Source: Lunularia cruciata (taxonomy: Eukaryota; Streptophyta; Marchantiopsida; Lunulariales; Lunulariaceae). From it: a stretch of 64,000 nucleotides of DNA. The notes under the pieces are model-generated. The model searched no databases, had not been told where the DNA came from, and saw only the letters and a list, made by a program, of their open reading frames with translations. Below are positions 32,601-45,409 of this stretch, one piece after another (within the stretch, counting starts at the first letter, position 1; each line of letters starts with the position of its first letter). The position numbers and the translations under genes are program-made. The stretch spans positions 44,869,034 to 44,933,033 of the forward strand of contig OX419762.1 of NCBI GenBank assembly GCA_948567375.1, written 5' to 3'.

Positions 32601-33750
32601 GCAACTACTAATATAACTCTTACTGGTAAGACTATCACTCCAACATCCCAACAAACTAGCTTTGGTGTTGCAAATATCATGATAGTTGTCATGCATATAT
32701 ACATTGCTACACAACATACATCACTATCATCTACACTATAGAAGCACAACTCATATAAAAGTCATACACAAAGTCTAAAGTATCAGAATTGCTCGTAGTT
32801 GCTATTAGGTCCCTTTAACTCTAGATAGCCATCTACTCCAAGTATGTGATATGCACTATGGTGGACAAATATCAAGAAGCCAAGTGCTATTCAGCCCCAT
32901 TGTTAGTCTGTCTAGCTGCAATCTATATCAAATAAAGAGTGAATTAGCTAATAGGTTAATTACATCAAGGACATAGTCATTTCTCTTGAGAAACCATCAT
33001 GAAGAGAGGAGTCAAACATGCCATATGCAATCCTCTTGAATAGTTATCACACACCAACATAATAGCAGCTCCACCCAAAGAGCCACAATATGCATGTACA
33101 ATAACCAAGATTGAATCCATAGTGCAATCAATATTTAGGAGGTGGCATGGCGCACAATTGCCCATATGATCATTCCAAACAACACCATCACATCCCTCCA
33201 ATATGAGGACTCCAAAAGGCAAAACCTTGTGCACTCTCAAAATCATGTGGCTTGTAGCACATCAAGTATCACTGATGCAATCTATTGTAGATATACATAA
33301 TCACCTGGATGAAATCAATAGATCAAGGGTCTATAACCTCCTCCTTGAATAGTAGCATAGCGTAAGATATCCTTATGTTGAGCACTTGCTAAGTTCTCAA
33401 AGGCAATCAACATCATTATTGAGAAGATCTTTGCATTTTGAGAACATGTGCTCACTCATATGGTTGGATCATCAAAACTACAATAACATCATGACAAATG
33501 GCTATAGGTAAATTTGGATCTTGTCCATACAATAAAAAGTAGGAGAAGGATGCTAAGGAGGTTATGCCAACTAAATCAATCACCCATGACCAACCAAGTT
33601 AATTGGAGATCCTAATATCACAAGTCGCCTCTTTGCAAATTGTACTTATCTAATCCTCTCTTCACCATCTAAACCACTCTCTCTACTAAGCCATCTATCT
33701 TAGGGTGATATTGAGAAACTTCAATCCATAGTGATGCAAGTCACTTGTTG

Positions 33751-34170
33751 TGTGTATACACATTGCTACACAACGTACATCATGGTCAACATCACACACT
33801 ATAGAAGCACAACTCACACATAAGTCATATATGGACTCTAAAGTGCCACAATAATTAGTTTGTTCACACAAAAAATCACACTCATTAGATTAGTACTTGA
33901 TCTATCACTCAACAATCTACCAAAAATTGGGTACTTATTATAGTCAAGCCACACCCACTCCAGCTAAGAGACTTCAGGTGATGCTCATCGGCTTTTTGTC
34001 CACTCTAGCTAGGAACTCAAAGGCTCAACAATAGAGAAGTGAGCTCTCTAGAGCTGCACTCCCAAGGTATACTCCTGATTTTGACCTAGGTCTCACCCCA
34101 ATGGTCCTGCTGATGGCACACCCAATAGTGGGGATGGTGCAAGTGATGGTGGGCCCCACCATGTAGTCAA
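33751..34170. repeat. dispersed repeat, possible LTR of a small decayed element (copy 2)
   Basis: Partner of 32153-32600 in the same orientation. It is diverged, and no target duplication could be fixed. Confidence 0.5.
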
Positions 34171-35333
34171 TACTTTAAACACAAAATTTGACCATTATCA
34201 TACTTTTCTTTTCTCTCTTTGGGAACACATAGGTACTTAGTTGTGCTTAATTGCGGAGATTGCAAATCAAAGGCTATAGGTAAAACTATAACTAATCATT
34301 TGAACACGCATGTTACCCAACCGTTGGAACCCTCCACTCTCAACTCACCCCTCAACTAGTATTCTTGCTATCGAGTAGGGTTGTGGCATGCAACCTAACC
34401 TATCATCACAACATGCACTCTTGGTCTACAGGTCATCATTTCCAGCATTACCAAGGAGAAATATCCAACACTCCTAGAAGGAAAGAACTTAAGTGCAACG
34501 TCCGCACACCAATCCAAACCAACTGGGCGTACAAACATGCATACAAGCACAGAGAGGATCAAATCACAAGAATACGGCAACAACTCTTTGTGATTTTGGT
34601 CAAAAAAGAGCTTCAGAGCCTTCTTGCTCTATCATCAAGCTAATTTCAACCTATACCCCAAGTCTCCTCCAATCTGTATTTTAGATTTCAACAAATTCAT
34701 ACTCCATGTGAGAATTTCCTATGTCTTCTTGATGGGAAAACTCTACGTAGCTCATATAAGCATATATTTATTGTATAGCTTGGATTCAAGTGCTCTAGCA
34801 TTTAATGGAAAGCCTGTGAGATAAGCTTTCAAATGACACAAAATAGGCCTCCATTAAATCACTATAGCTTCCTTGACAAGCTCTCAAATTTGCCCAAGTT
34901 TTGCATCTTTCACCCTAATTTCAAAATCTCTATTTTAGAGTTTGCTCCTAGTTCCTAGCAAATTTTCCTTAGAATTTTGATTCAAAAGTATACTTGATCC
35001 TCACAAACACTCTAACAACCTAAAATCCTCAATCAGAGTCACAAGATAGGAGAATTGACATCCAATCAAGATGATAGATAAAAACTACTCTATTGACTTA
35101 TGATAGTATTTGCAATTGAATGTTTTGCATCAAATCTCACTCTCCATAGACCTAGAGCTAACTAAATTTTTCACAGTAGCTTGTTGTGTCCTTGTCTAAA
35201 GTCGTGCAAATTTTTGTAGTCTAATCCAACCCTAGTCCCTAAATGTGGATTAATTCTTGAGTTGGGCTAACTTGTGGACTCTACATACCCATGTATACTT
35301 GATTTAAGACCTTGAATTCTCCATTTGAAGAAT
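34171..35333. other. no recognisable gene
   Basis: AT-rich sequence without diagnostic coding or repeat structure. It ends at the AGAAT target duplication of the LTR unit that follows. Confidence 0.4.
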
Positions 35334-36968
35334 TGTGATAACCCAAAAAGTATTCACTTTTGTAGTTATCAGGTAAGTAAATTTTGTTCCTAGAGAGATA
35401 TGATTTAGATTTGGTCAAATATGAAGTCAAATAGTAACAAACAATTCTTCTTGGTTGCATCTTTAACCTCTCAAGTAGAAACTACACCCAGAAAAGAGTA
35501 ACAAGCACTAAAATGCAATCTCCTCACAAATTAACACTCCATAATCACAACACTATCCAATCTTTCTAAAAAAATCTTGATTGTGATGATTCAAATTCTT
35601 TTGAAGACGGCTACTTCCCTATAAAAAAAATTTTGTTTCAAAATTGTGTTCCACCCTCTCACTAAAGGCACAACTTCCTTGATTGAAATTGCTTCACATT
35701 AACCTTGCATTGTATTGACAAATGCAAAATACTAACAACATTACAATTCCTCTCAAATCTATCAAGGCATTGATTTGATTGCTATAACTCAGGATCAAAC
35801 ACACAGAATGGAATCAAAGATGTAGAATCCAACATCTAACACTCAAAATTGCACTTCAAATTTCTCTCAACACTCACAAACACACAGACAGTCGATACTC
35901 AAAATTAAGCTCAAGTAACGAGCACTAAGATCAGCACTTCACTTTATCTATTCTCTTGAATATGAAAACTGAACAACAAAACAATGTGAATGCCTCCTTT
36001 GAATAGCCAAAGCACTTCAATAGTTATCTAAATTCCTTAATCAATTCCTACCAACCTATAGATCTGAAATGACAAAATACCCCTTCATATCTGCCTCTTC
36101 TTATCTCAAAATTGTTTTCACTCTGATTTGATGTCTATTTCTACTTTGGCTTCTAAACCCAAGGTTCTTTCAAGGACTTCTTTTTTTTGGGTCTACCAAA
36201 TACCACTAATCCTTCTCTATTCCTACCACTTCTTCACTCTGATCTGCAATTAAACTCATAAGTAATCTAACTACTTATCTTACAGCCTACTCCTCTCTAA
36301 TGTCCTAAATTAACTGACCCAAAGATACTGTCTAATCCTGCCTTTTGATTCATTCACTATAGTTATTTTCTCTTTTAATTCTATCATATCTTCAATCTAA
36401 ACTAAAATTGAACTCATTGGTATCCTAACTATCTATTCTTTCTTTGTCCTAGCTACTTTGGATGCTTCAAACATTTGAACAGAAGACAATTGTATCTTGT
36501 TGGACTACTTGGATCAGGCCACCTTCATCTTGAGGTGAAGAAGCTTCTAACCCGAAGCTTTTATGTGACTATTCTTGAAATCGGATAGACCCGAAGACAT
36601 TCAACTACTATGTACATCTACTATAGAAACTTCAAATTCTTGTAACTTCTACTGTAGACCTTAAAACTTTGTAATTTTGATAGCAATGGAAAGACCTAAA
36701 TGAGACGCTTCCAACAAGATATAGCACGCATGATTTGGACATGTGATCACTAAGATATGGCCCTTGCAACTTTCAGCCTTCATTTTGATGCAAACTACCC
36801 CTCCTTCTTAGGCATCTGCCCTCTCTTCCTCTGACACAAAGTAAGCTTCTTTGGGTTCAACCCAAAGACTTGATTCTTCTTCTTGTGTCTCTATTTGGGT
36901 TCAATTTTGCCTTGATTGTACATTTCTTCTTCAAAACACATCAAAACCAAAAATATGTGGGTACCACA
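35334..36968 (-). mobile_element. long-LTR family, copy A: solo LTR, internally deleted
   Basis: 1635 bp. Plus-strand ends are TGTGATAAC and GGGTACCACA, flanked by perfect AGAAT duplications (35329-35333 and 36969-36973). The first 1.2 kb matches the 3' part of copies B and C (for example the tcttcttggttgcatcttta block at about 35442 and the C-terminal coiled-coil remnant near 36130-36350). Most of the ORF and the promoter side are missing. With target duplications at both ends and no internal domain, a solo LTR or a non-autonomous unit is the simplest reading. Confidence 0.85.
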
Positions 36969-36973
36969 AGAAT

Positions 36974-37554
36974 TCACATGAAACCTTTGCAAAGAGATGC
37001 AAACCCTAGCTACCAACAACACTAGAATTTTTCATAAGAAGACTCAAATCACAACTTGGAGAGTGACCAAGACTCCAAACCTGATCAATAGCTCTTCTCC
37101 AACACCTTACATTCCAAAAGTTTCAACTTCAATCAATTGATCTGATTTGAGATTGATCCAAATTTTGAATTTCTTGTGCTCAATGCTATAAGCACTTTTT
37201 CTACTCTCCAACCCCACTGATAGATCATATAGAGGACTCATGAAGCTCTCCCAATAGCCTATTTTGTGCTCATGGGTATGAATTCTACCCCCTTGATTCA
37301 ATCTATTATACCCATCATAGAATCTGCTCAAATTGTCTAATCTCTCTCACCATATTGTAGCCTGCTAGCCCGTCTTTCCAACCATGGTCTCCACTCTTTG
37401 ATTGCCCTCCTAAACTCCCTCAATGCATAAAAAACTCCAGAATTCCTCTCTTGGGACCCAATCTCTTGGAAAATTGTCCTTTAGACTCTTCACTTTTGAC
37501 AAATGGACCACACAACTCCTCCTTGAAGCTTATAAGCAAAAATTCAGGCATTCC
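36974..37554 (-). other. probable leader/gag-proximal part of a relic gypsy element
   Basis: Follows the small leader domain (37730-37555) on the minus strand. It contains an open stretch (37331-37107) with no clear motif. It is probably the continuation of the same relic, cut by insertion of copy A. Confidence 0.35.
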
Positions 37555-37730
37555 CTAGCTATAGAAGTACATAGATTGTCAAGTCCTTGACATGTTCATA
37601 AGTAAGCACTGAAAGGACAATAGGATCCGGGTTTCCCATCATCAACTCCATGAATACCACCCCAAAACGTGCCACCATCCAGTCTTGTAAGCTGTCATGA
37701 AGTAAAATTTGAAGCTTGATGATAAAAGGA
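37555..37730 (-). pseudogene. leader-domain ORF of a relic gypsy element
   Basis: An open stretch on the minus strand reads LPLSNPFIIKLQILL, then ARFGVVFMELMM, then PIVLSVLTYE and DLTIYVLL. This matches the leader ORF of element 1 nearly block for block and that of element 2. Just upstream, GCTCTAACACTTG (37788-37800, plus strand) may be a mutated initiator-tRNA primer site. A 5' LTR would then lie to the right (37.8-38.1 kb), but its end is not resolved. Confidence 0.55.
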
Positions 37731-38199
37731 TTTGAGAGTGGCAGATCAAGAGCATTGAATATCTCATGCTCAAATGCTTCCTTTGATGCTCTAACACTTG
37801 TGTTTTGCTACAATTCTTGCTCCCAATGTCCTCCTCCCCCTTGAGACTCTCCAACTAAAAAACACTTGTCCTTCCACTCTCCCTCACCCATATACATTAG
37901 AGCCCTTAAATAGGATAAGATAGTAACCCACGTGGCCAATCACATACATGTATATAGATTGCTCACATGGCAATGTCTCATCCGTCAGATCTCTCATACA
38001 ACCTACTCCACTATTGTGGAGATAACCATGATAGTTTATTATTTTACAGGTTGTGTATACCACAACACGACATCCAATCCCTCTAAACCTATGCATCCTT
38101 TGATATAAATCAACTGATCAGACTTCATATTGTAGTTGAAGTCATACCACCTCCTTGCTTGATGGTGAGACTCATCATCCTCTAGTAGTAGATCTTCAT

Positions 38200-40345
38200 C
38201 TTGGAACTGAAAGAGAACTAACTCCGTGTTGGCTTTGTCTATGCCCCAACCCTAAACTTCTTTCTTGTTGTTTGAAGAGCTTGACATGCTTGTCAGCAAT
38301 AAGAACCTTCAGTTTGCTTCCATCCAACTCTCAAAGAGAGTAAGTAGCATTATCCAACACACTAACAACCACATACGGTCCAAACCAACAATTGGAGAAT
38401 TTTCTCATAGCTGGGTTTAGGGTTTAGGGTTTAGCACTATGCTGGTTATTTAGACTACTTTTGTAGACTAGTACCCAATCTCCTTCTCAAATATCTCTTG
38501 GCCTCAAGCGGTGTCATTTGTCAAAGTTGTCCTTGTTCCCAAGACATGGTTTCTTAAACCTCTCAATTTCCAACTCCACATCCTCTAGCCTTTTCTCCAA
38601 TTGACAAATCCTGAGTGCTAGAAGCTCCTCCCTAGATATGTGATCTTCCCAAGGTAGAAAATCCAAATGGGTATTTGCTCCTCAATTGGCATAATTGGAT
38701 TTTGCCCATGTATCAACTCCCGAGGCATGTAACAAGTAACTGAACTATGAGTGGTGCAATCTGCCCATAGAGGAAAGGGTAAAAGCCTTGGCCACTCTTT
38801 CATCCTCCCTTGACATGCTTTCACAATGGCTCTCACAATAGGCGGGTGCCCTTCCTCACTCTTGGCATTTCCCTCCGGGTGAAGGAAGTTGTAGTGAGAG
38901 CCAATTTGACTCCACACCTCTCAAAGAAAGCCATGGCTTCTTGTGTATTTAGCTCTCCTCAATCCACTATAATTTTTCCCACACACTTGTATCTACAAAC
39001 CACATCCTCCAACAGAAATCTGCAAATTCCCTTGTTGGTTTTGGTCCTCAAGGCTCATGCTTCCACCTGGTTAGACAAATCCTCCCATGCCAAAACCAAG
39101 TACCGCATCTGCCATATCCCAACCAACATAGTAACCAGATCCACCACCCACTTGAAATGCATTGCAAGCGGATAGGTAGGATGCAATCCATCTCTATGTC
39201 AAATATCTGATTATGTTTGGCACATTTTACACGTCTCCACACACTGAACTACATTTGTATACATATTATGCCACCAATACCTATCCTTCAGTTTGGTAAA
39301 GGTAGCATAAATACCCCTTTGTCCAGCCCACAAGCTCTCATGGAATTCTCTGATCAGTAGCTCCCTTGTCTCCTCCTTGCACAGAACCCGTTGTGGAGGC
39401 TCCCCACTCCGTTTAGCTTTCTTCCACAAATAACTCCCTTCCAAAATATAGTTGTATGCTTTTCGCCTCAATTGTTTGTACCAAGTGTCATTCCATTCTA
39501 GTTGCTTGGTAAGGAGCTAAGGTAACACCCAATATCCAACCATTCTCCTTCATAGAGCTCCTTCATGAATAACTTAGGATGTTCATACTCTCCTACTTGA
39601 GCCTTTGAAAAGAAGGTAGTACCTATAGCTTCAATATCATAAATCATCAACTTGTCATCTTGATACTCAGCCCAAGATAGCATATCTGCTACTTAGATTA
39701 TCCTTGCCTACTATGTGTCAAAAGTCAAGATTCAAGAACTTGATGTATGCTATCCACCTAAGAATTGCAATTTCCGGGGTATAACAATTTGTAATCATCC
39801 CCAATAGTGGCAAACAATCCATCTCCATTATAACCGATGCACCAATCAGGTAGTCCTTCTCAGATTTCATTGCTATAACCACTCCCCATAGCTCTTGTTT
39901 AACTTGAGGGTAGACTCTTTGGTGTTCACTCAAGACCTTTGCCCCAAAACATACAGCATTGTGGTTCTCATCTTCATCATCTTGCCCTACCGCCTAACCA
40001 ATAGCTACGGGACTAGTATCAACCGTGAGTATTGCAAGCTTGTTGTTCTCATAGTTGATCCACCATAACATAGGTGGAGAGGACAACAATTGTTTCAGCT
40101 TCTAAACCACTTTTGTGTGTCTCTCCTCCCACCTAAACTTTTGACCTCTCTGTAATAACCTACAGAGAGGATCTGCTTCGTGGGCAAAGTGCAAAATCCA
40201 TACATGATAAAACACACAAGCTCCCAAGAATCTCCGCACTGCCATTGGTGAGTTGCATGTATCCTTCAATTGCTGAATTGCTTCCACCTTGCTTGGATCT
40301 GGTTTGTGTCCAAACCATCCATATAAATGCCCAACAATGACCACC
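38200..40345 (-). pseudogene. Ty3/gypsy pol fragment (RT end, RNase H, integrase, GPY/F)
   Basis: The minus strand reads, in order: RT thumb (40344-40102: GHLYGWFGHKPDPSKVEAI, FLGACVFYHVWI), RNase H (39933-39718), the integrase zinc-binding region (39471-39211: YWWHNMYTNVVQCVETCKMC), the integrase C-terminal half (38917-38618: GRMKEWPRLLPFPLWA, PRELIHGQNPIMPIE) and, with stops, the GPY/F module near 38400-38260 (CWFGPYVVVSVLDNATYSL). No chromodomain follows. Frames change several times and the catalytic core is largely lost. It joins directly to copy E of the long-LTR ORF at about 40345-40400. Confidence 0.82.
38413..38434. repeat. short run of plant telomere heptamer
   Basis: GGG followed by TTTAGGG repeated, about three units. 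It lies inside the decayed pol fragment and is too short to mark a telomere. Confidence 0.8.
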
Positions 40346-41939
40346 TCTAAACACTAGCTTCTCCTTCAATTCCTTCCTACTCTTCACCAAGTCCTCCTTC
40401 AAGACTTCAGAGCTTTTATTTCAAAGAACTGCCTCCACCCAAAGTTCTTTGGCTTTTGTCTCCACTTGAGTTAACTTGCTTCTCAACATTAAGGTTTCCT
40501 CACTCCATTTCTTCACTACCTCCAACTCATCCCCCACTTTCAGATGAGATCTTGTCAGCTCTACTTTCTTTTGCTATACAAACACCAACAAAGGACACAT
40601 GATCTTTGATATATACTCAACTCCCTCACACTTTCCATAACTGTCCAAGACATCTTTGCCTTGGGCAGGTAGTTCTTCAACAGGTGCCTTACCCTGAAGA
40701 CGTGATCTTCATATCTTCCATGTCTCTCCATCTTCACTCTCTTCTTCTTTTGCAGCTTTACTCAGTCCAATGACAATGGCTTGAGTACGTCTCTTCTCCT
40801 TGGGTACCTTTGGAAATACCAAGGCCACTTCTTCTTCTTTCTCATACTCACGCTTGGCTGTTGACAACTCCATACTCAGCTTCTCTACTTCCACAATCCG
40901 ATCTCTAGATTTCTAGACTTCATAGTGTGAATTCTTCTTCTTCTCCCGAGGCCTCTCCCTTTGACGCGGTTTCTCCCTCTGATTCCTCCTTCAAAGTTGA
41001 TTCCTTTGCTTCCACTGGTGCTAGCTTTGGGTTAAGTTATGTAGCTTTTGAGGTTGCACCGGCGTAATTTGTCCTTTGGGTTACTTCTCTTCTTGGGCAT
41101 GGAGATATCCACTGCTACTACCATATTCTTTCCACTCTTCATGTAATATTCATCACATTCATGTACCCACTTGATGTAACATTGTTCATCCTTGTCCACT
41201 TCTCTTCTTAGATCACAATGAAAGTGGGACGGTATTTGTCCTCTCTCTTCTAAGCTCAATAGATTCAGCCCAAAGTAGAAATGAGTTGCAAAGGGTACAA
41301 AGTAGTGGGGATTCATATCCATTCTCCAACCAATTATCATTTGCCCAACATGCTGGTGCAAACATTTTGCTTAGTCTACCACCTCTTGCAAACATCTGAT
41401 GAAAAAACACTACTTGGTGCATCATGACATAGGTGGTTTACTTTGGCTTGAACATAAGCATCATCATGCTCACAATCACTTTTTGCACTAGATCTTTATA
41501 ACTATCTACATTTTACCCATTCTTGGTCTGAGGTCTATTGAAAGAATTCCTCACCTTGGGAGTTTCTTCTGAAGCATCACACTTCCGGTAGAAGGTGACA
41601 CCTCCTACCTCTCATGCTTCTCTCCCTAGGACTAATCTCTAATCCAACTTAGTCCTTCAAGCCATATTTCCTCTTTTCCCTTCATGTTTTGGTCCATCCT
41701 TGCAATCACTAGCGGTAATTTCTACCATGAACCTTGGAAAACTCAAATTCCAGTTCCAGGCCAGAAATGTGATACAAAGCCTCAATATGAATTCAATCCT
41801 TTCCACCACATATAATCTACGCATTGCAAGACCCCTCACCACACAAGATCAAACTTGAGATTCTAACCCACTCCTCTCATGTATTTGTAGTTTGCATTCC
41901 ATTGGGTCAACTTTGAATAGGAACAATGTAGCGTCTAGA
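40346..41939 (-). pseudogene. long-LTR family, copy E: decayed ORF
   Basis: Minus-strand remnants of the LTR-encoded protein in order: VERIEFILRLCITFLAWNWN (41842-41657), VFFHQMFA and ATHFYFGLNLLSLEERGQIP (41425-41032), an acidic linker (40894-40709), then coiled coil (LRSKLTQVETKAKELWVEAV, about 40500). There is no 3' LTR end; at about 40350-40400 the coiled coil passes directly into the pol fragment. The 5' part lies right of copy B: a TATA box at about 48840-48848, and the start region MSRRYIVPIQS reads across the B insertion site, so B landed in its start codon. Confidence 0.65.
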
Positions 41940-42442
41940 CATTGTGTGGTACCCACATTTTTGTTTTTTTTTCTCAATTTTGAAGAAGAAGTGTATAAAG
42001 AAGTCAAATTGCACATGTATGGCCAAAGAAGGCAAAGAAAAGTGTCCTCAAGATGAAGCCTGAAGGTAACATGACTTTGGGTCATAAAGCAAGGTACTCA
42101 GAATTGCCCTGTTAGCATACAACCCAAAGTAAGGAGTCTTTGTCTTGGGGGTGCTCAACCCAAGGCGAGGACAATGTAAGAACTCTCCTTTGAGGCAAGA
42201 CATTCGAGAAGTTACCGTTCAAAACCGGTGGTCATACACGTGAAGGACACTTGACAATGACAAGAGCATGCAGGAGGTGTGATTTCTTGGTAGAAACTTG
42301 AATTGAAGAAAGATGGAGAAGACGCTGTCATCGGGAAAAGGCCAGATGAGAGTGATGAGGACTGGACAGCAGAGAGTTTCAAAAAAAAAAAAAAAATGTC
42401 AGATGAGCTTGGTAAGGAGTGGTAGTTGGAAATTTTGTGAAA

Positions 42443-42560
42443 GGAACAGAAAAAGGTTTTGCAAAGGACATGAACAGGAAAAGGTTTTTTGCAAAGGACA
42501 AGAACAGAAAAAGGTTTTGCGAAGGACAGGAACAGAAAAAGGTTTTTTTCCTGCGAAGGA
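42443..42560 (+). repeat. minisatellite, about 31-bp unit, four copies
   Basis: Unit approximately GAACAGAAAAAGGTTTTGCA plus AAGGACAG. Confidence 0.8.
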
Positions 42561-43535
42561 GGAATGAAGAAGGGAAAAGCAAGGAGACAAGGAAGTCGAG
42601 GGGTTTTGGGGAGGGACAGGAACAGGTCGAAGGGGTTTTTTTTGGGAATTGGAGGTGAGGTAGGAAGAATCGAGAGAGAGAAGAGAAAAGGAAGGGCAAG
42701 AGACAGACGGACGATCGATCGAGGGAACAGAGGAAGAGCGTGTTATAGCAGAGTTCAGGTTTCGAAGGAGGAAGCAGGAAAGAGAGAGAGGGATCAAATA
42801 GGAACAAGGAAACGCAGGGGAGATAAGGTCATTGACGGAGAGTGATCAAAGAGAGAACTGGGAATAGAAAAGAAAAAGAAAGAGAAGGAAGGGAAAAACA
42901 GAGTTCAGATTTGGAACAAGGGAATAGAGGAGAGAGTTTTGACAAATCGAAGGAGTGTTGTGACAGGACTGGGAAAAATAAAGAGTTCACAAATCGCATG
43001 GAGGGTTTTGAGACTTTTTTTTGCAGAGTTCAGGTTTCGAAGGAGGAAGCAGGAAAGAGATAGAAGGATCTAATAGGAACAAGGAAACGCAGGGGAAGGA
43101 AGGAGGTGGAAGGGACTGGGTTGATTACGAAGGGGCTTTGCGTGTATTCTTGGCTCTCCATCTTCATGGTGAAGGATAATTGGACTGTGCAGAAGTTTCA
43201 GCTTTTGTATGTGGATGTACCGGTTGTGTTCAAATCCTCTCCCCGTCCATAGCAAATGCGGGTTCAGATGCTCTGCTGTGTTTGAACACACGGAAGTCAA
43301 ATTGCTCACCGTCTAGTTGACTTGTTCTCAACATATGTCGGCTAAGAAGGATATTGCTACAACGAGATTGTGGAATAGGCCAGTTTGGGTCCCTGTGGTT
43401 GATGAATGTGGAGGAAGTGGACAGGAACTGGGTATCGTTGGGTCTTAGATTCTAGGGTCATGCAGGAAGATCCCGTGTTTCTCTCCTGGGCCGAAAGGGA
43501 AGTTGGCAAGGTTGGTCAGGAGTTGAGTTGTCATA

Positions 43536-43940
43536 GTGAGAAGGACTGCCAGTTTTGGGAAATGAGGAGAAGAGTTTCTGGAAAGTGCAGGGGATTTCGA
43601 GAGAAACAGTAGGGAAGTGAGGGAGAAATATCGAAAGTGAAAAGATCTGCCAAATTTTGGGAAATGAGAAAGAGAGTTTCGGGAAAGTGCAGGGGATCTC
43701 GAGAGAAACAGTAGGGAAGTGAGGGAGAAATATCGAAAGTGAAAAGATCTGCCAAATTTCGGGAAATGAGGAGGAGAGTTTCGGGAAAATGCAGAGGATT
43801 TCGAGAGAAGACAGTAGGGAAGTATTGAGAATTATCGAAAGGTAAGAAGGGGTGCCAGTTTTCCGGAAATCAAGAGAGGAGTTTCAAAGAGAGGAAGTTG
43901 CAGAAGATTTTGAGAAAAGAACAGTAGAGTTTCAGGAAGT
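43536..43940 (+). repeat. tandem repeat, about 101-bp unit, four copies
   Basis: Units start at 43536, 43637, 43739 and about 43841. Units 2 and 3 are most alike (gtgaaaagatctgccaaatt). The last is diverged. Confidence 0.85.
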
Positions 43941-45409
43941 TTGCAGAGGATTTTCAAGAGAAGTGGCAGAAATATTAGTGAGAGGAAAGACTGAGGGTTT
44001 TCAGAAAATCCCAGAGATTTTCAAGAGATAAAGTTGCATAAAAGGTTGCAGAAATTTTCGAGAAGAAGGAGACAGAGGGTTTTGAATTTTGGCAGAGAGC
44101 AGTAAGTAGCGACGGGAGAAGAAGGATAGAAAGGAAACGGAATTGGAATGACAAGGGAATAAACAAAAAGGTCTAGAGAGTAGGGAGTGGAGGATCGTGG
44201 AGACAGGAAGGAGTGAGGTATCGTGGAGTCAGAAGAAAGGAGGAGAATTACAGAAAATACAGAAAGAAGTGAAAGATTGTGGAGGCACGAAAAGGCAAAG
44301 AATCAAGAGAAGGCATTTCGAGTTTGACAAAGTGCAGTACGGTTCAAGTTGGGAGGAAGCATTGTGTATCGGTGATTTAGTCAGCGGAGGCCTTGTGAGT
44401 TAGTTTCTGGAACATGTATGTTGAAAGATGGATTTCTGCAGGCAAATTGGGAGCAGAGCAGCGGATGAGATGAAAGCAATAAGTTTCAAAATGGCTATCT
44501 ATTGATGATGCTGAGTTAGTTTGAGAACACGGTGCATACAAGTGCCGGATCTTCTTGTCTTTTGGCGCGGTGGGCAGTTCCTTGTAGAAGATTTGGAAGC
44601 GACTTTAGGTTTGACCCGCCAATCCAAGGAGTAAGAAAGATTAATTTGGTGATGGTGAGACCGGGAGGACAGATTGATGGACCTGCAATAGCTTAAGTTG
44701 GATTATTTCTGGATCGAGTGAATTGTGGGACTGGAGGACCAGTGAGAGGAGTTTCTTAGTTTTTTGTTGCAGTGTATTGTCATTTGCCGTTGTCGTAGTG
44801 CGTTCTCTTGTCTTACTGTCATCAAACCAGATTGAGTTCTTGGAGTGTTATTTGCGGTTTCATACAGTATATATCATGGGAAATGTGTTTGAGCAAATTT
44901 GATCAGTGCATTGGCTTGGATTTATTGGGAGCACTAGAATGAGGAGGAGCAGCAGGTGTGTTGCTGCGGCTTGAGTTTCTCCAATGGGACTGAAGCAAGA
45001 ACTGAAGCGGATTTTATCGGAAAACCAATAGAAGCAAGCACAAACTCGCGAGCGAGAGCAGATCCTTGTGTTGTTGTACTTCCTGGGGCCTCGTCTTACT
45101 GAGGCCAGACCTGGAAAATGAGTGATCTTATCGTATGAAGGGGAGAGATGGGAGTGACGGTGATTGACTGCTGCTGCTTGGGACAGATCATTCTCTCTAG
45201 AAGATCAGTCTGGGCCAGAACTGCAAAACCCACCAGACCCAAAACATATTAAAGCCGAGGATAATAGACCAACCAAGAGATCAAGAATAATGAGCCGAGA
45301 CTAATAATAGACGGTACAAGAAGGACAAAACACTCCAAAAGCCTAAGCGCAGGCAGCCAGGTGCCCAGCGCAATCTCGAGACCATACGATCCCCACGACA
45401 GCGCGACTC

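Larger units (their letters stand above)
42320..45400 (+). repeat. 3-kb purine-rich segment inside copy B
   Basis: The plus strand is strongly G/A-biased over about 2 kb (42.32-44.35 kb). It holds a ~31-bp minisatellite (42443-42560), a 73-bp duplication (42749-42821 and 43024-43097) and a ~101-bp tandem repeat (43536 to about 43940). The open frames here are low-complexity Arg/Lys/Glu/Gly readings on plus or Ser/Phe/Leu on minus and are not supported as genes. From 44.4 to 45.4 kb composition returns to normal. Confidence 0.8.

Noticed and set aside
38413-38434. Telomere-like TTTAGGG run as a sign of a chromosome end or fusion
   Set aside because: Only about three units, embedded in a decayed gypsy pol sequence; short runs of this heptamer are common in plant DNA.
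42379-42845. Open frames on both strands in the purine-rich part of copy B
   Set aside because: Low-complexity Arg/Lys/Gly or Phe/Leu/Ser translations created by tandem repeats and base skew, with no conservation in copies C and D.
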